Below, one piece after another: positions 5,275 to 5,952 of a stretch of 5,952 bases of DNA; position 1 is the stretch's first letter; each line of letters begins with the position of its first letter. The stretch is from contig DAHVAB010000169.1 in assembly GCA_027314825.1 (NCBI GenBank), positions 1 through 5,952 on the forward strand, given 5' to 3'. This DNA comes from Solirubrobacterales bacterium. GTDB taxonomy: Bacteria; Actinomycetota; Thermoleophilia; Solirubrobacterales; Solirubrobacteraceae. The notes beneath the pieces were generated by a model that was not told the origin of the DNA, made no database searches, and saw nothing but the letters and a program-made list of their open reading frames with translations. The translations under genes were made by a program, and so were the position numbers.

Positions 5275-5952
5275 ACGCGCGCGCCCCCGGCCGCCTGAGC
5301 GATCGCCTCGAAGGAGGCCGCGTCCAGCGAGGCGCCGCCGACCAGCGCTCCGTCCACGTCGGGCAGCGCCATCAGCTCGGCCGCGTTCTCCGCCTTCACC
5401 GATCCCCCGTAGAGGATCCGCACCCGCTCGGCGATCTCGGCCTCGCCGCCGGCTGCGAGCGCCCTGTCGGCGACCAGCGCCCTGATGAAGGAGATCGCGC
5501 CCTGAGCCTGGGCCGCGGTGGCCACCCGGCCGGTTCCGATCGCCCAGATCGGCTCGTATGCGATCACCACCTGCGGCAGCTGCTCGGCGGCCACGCCCGC
5601 GAGATCGTCGCGCACCTGGTGGCGCAGCTTGCGCTCGGTCTCCTCGCCGTCGCGCTCCCGCTCGTCCTCCCCCACGCAGAGGATCGGCGTGAGCCCGGCC
5701 GCGAGCGCCGCCGGCACCGTCAGCGCGAGCGCCCTGTCGGTCTCGCCGAAGAGCGCGCGCCGCTCGGAATGACCGAGGATCACTCCGTCGATGCCGATCT
5801 CGGTGAGCATCGCGGCGGAGACCTCGCCGGTGTAGGCGCCAGCGGCCTCCTCGTGCATGTTCTGAGCGTAGACCCGGACCTGCGAGGAGGCGGTCGCCTC
5901 GACGACGGCCCGCAGGTCGGTGAACGGGACGCACAACGCGACCTCCACGCCG
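5271..5952 (-). CDS. tpiA: Triosephosphate isomerase (partial, N-terminus outside window)
   Basis: Cytosolic TIM-barrel enzyme interconverting dihydroxyacetone phosphate and glyceraldehyde 3-phosphate. The reading frame runs off the right edge, so the first strand with the conserved Asn and catalytic Lys is not visible; about 227 of the usual 250 residues are. Seen in order: VEVALCVPFTDL, YAQNMHEEAAGAYTGEVSA, the electrophilic His in ILGHSERR (codon at about 5769-5771), TPILCVGE, the catalytic base Glu in AYEPIWAIGTG (about 5553-5555) with the start of flexible loop 6, and the phosphate-binding LYGGSVKAENAAEL and DGALVGGASL at the end. The GTG at 5946-5948 is an internal codon, not the start, because the family needs residues before it. 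It is followed by gpmI 103 bp downstream on the same strand. pgk or gap would be expected upstream, beyond the window, in a standard cluster. Confidence 0.98.
   Translation of the reverse strand, partial: GVEVALCVPFTDLRAVVEATASSQVRVYAQNMHEEAAGAYTGEVSAAMLTEIGIDGVILGHSERRALFGETDRALALTVPAALAAGLTPILCVGEDERERDGEETERKLRHQVRDDLAGVAAEQLPQVVIAYEPIWAIGTGRVATAAQAQGAISFIRALVADRALAAGGEAEIAERVRILYGGSVKAENAAELMALPDVDGALVGGASLDAASFEAIAQAAGGARV

Noticed and set aside
3446..5485. 679-codon open frame on the plus strand, longer than any real gene here
   Set aside because: It is antisense to gpmI and tpiA, which match their families throughout. The translation is a His/Arg/Ala-rich mix with no domain, typical of antisense frames in GC-rich DNA.
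5164..5934. 256-codon minus-strand frame overlapping tpiA
   Set aside because: Arg/Gly/Ala-rich shadow of tpiA over most of its length. Only its last 36 codons, in the gap, are kept as a low-confidence candidate.

Overview
The window is very GC-rich, with third codon positions almost all G or C. It looks like an actinobacterial-type chromosome. A membrane Ser/Thr kinase, a cofactor-independent phosphoglycerate mutase placed beside triosephosphate isomerase, and a tRNA-guanine transglycosylase would together suit a deep-branching class such as Thermoleophilia (Solirubrobacterales-like). That placement is an inference from gene content and composition; no marker in the window settles it.

Layout from left to right. 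(1) The C-terminal part of a membrane-anchored Ser/Thr kinase (+ strand, cut by the window start). It converges on and overlaps by 20 bp (2) tgt, queuine tRNA-ribosyltransferase (- strand). (3) Only 24 bp separate tgt from a divergent dedA-family membrane protein gene (+ strand). (4) A 211-bp convergent spacer (2713-2923) holds three tandem 28-bp G/C-rich repeats, flanked by two near-identical 20-bp repeats. (5) A MarR-family regulator (- strand). (6) gpmI, phosphoglycerate mutase (- strand). (7) tpiA, triosephosphate isomerase (- strand, N-terminus cut by the window end). tpiA and gpmI are transcribed in that order and look like the end of a glycolysis gene cluster, with marR as the next gene downstream.

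How the genes relate: TpiA and GpmI catalyse two steps of lower glycolysis/gluconeogenesis and are probably co-transcribed. Tgt, DedA and the kinase are separate functions (tRNA modification, membrane lipid-carrier transport, signalling). Most of the window is ordinary housekeeping DNA. I do not see a new multi-gene system. The points worth a second look are small: a 36-codon reading frame that fills the tpiA-gpmI gap with 4-nt overlaps at both ends; the back-to-back ribosome-binding sites in the 24-bp tgt/dedA spacer; the tandem repeat block; and an 11-bp direct repeat over the -10-like box upstream of marR.
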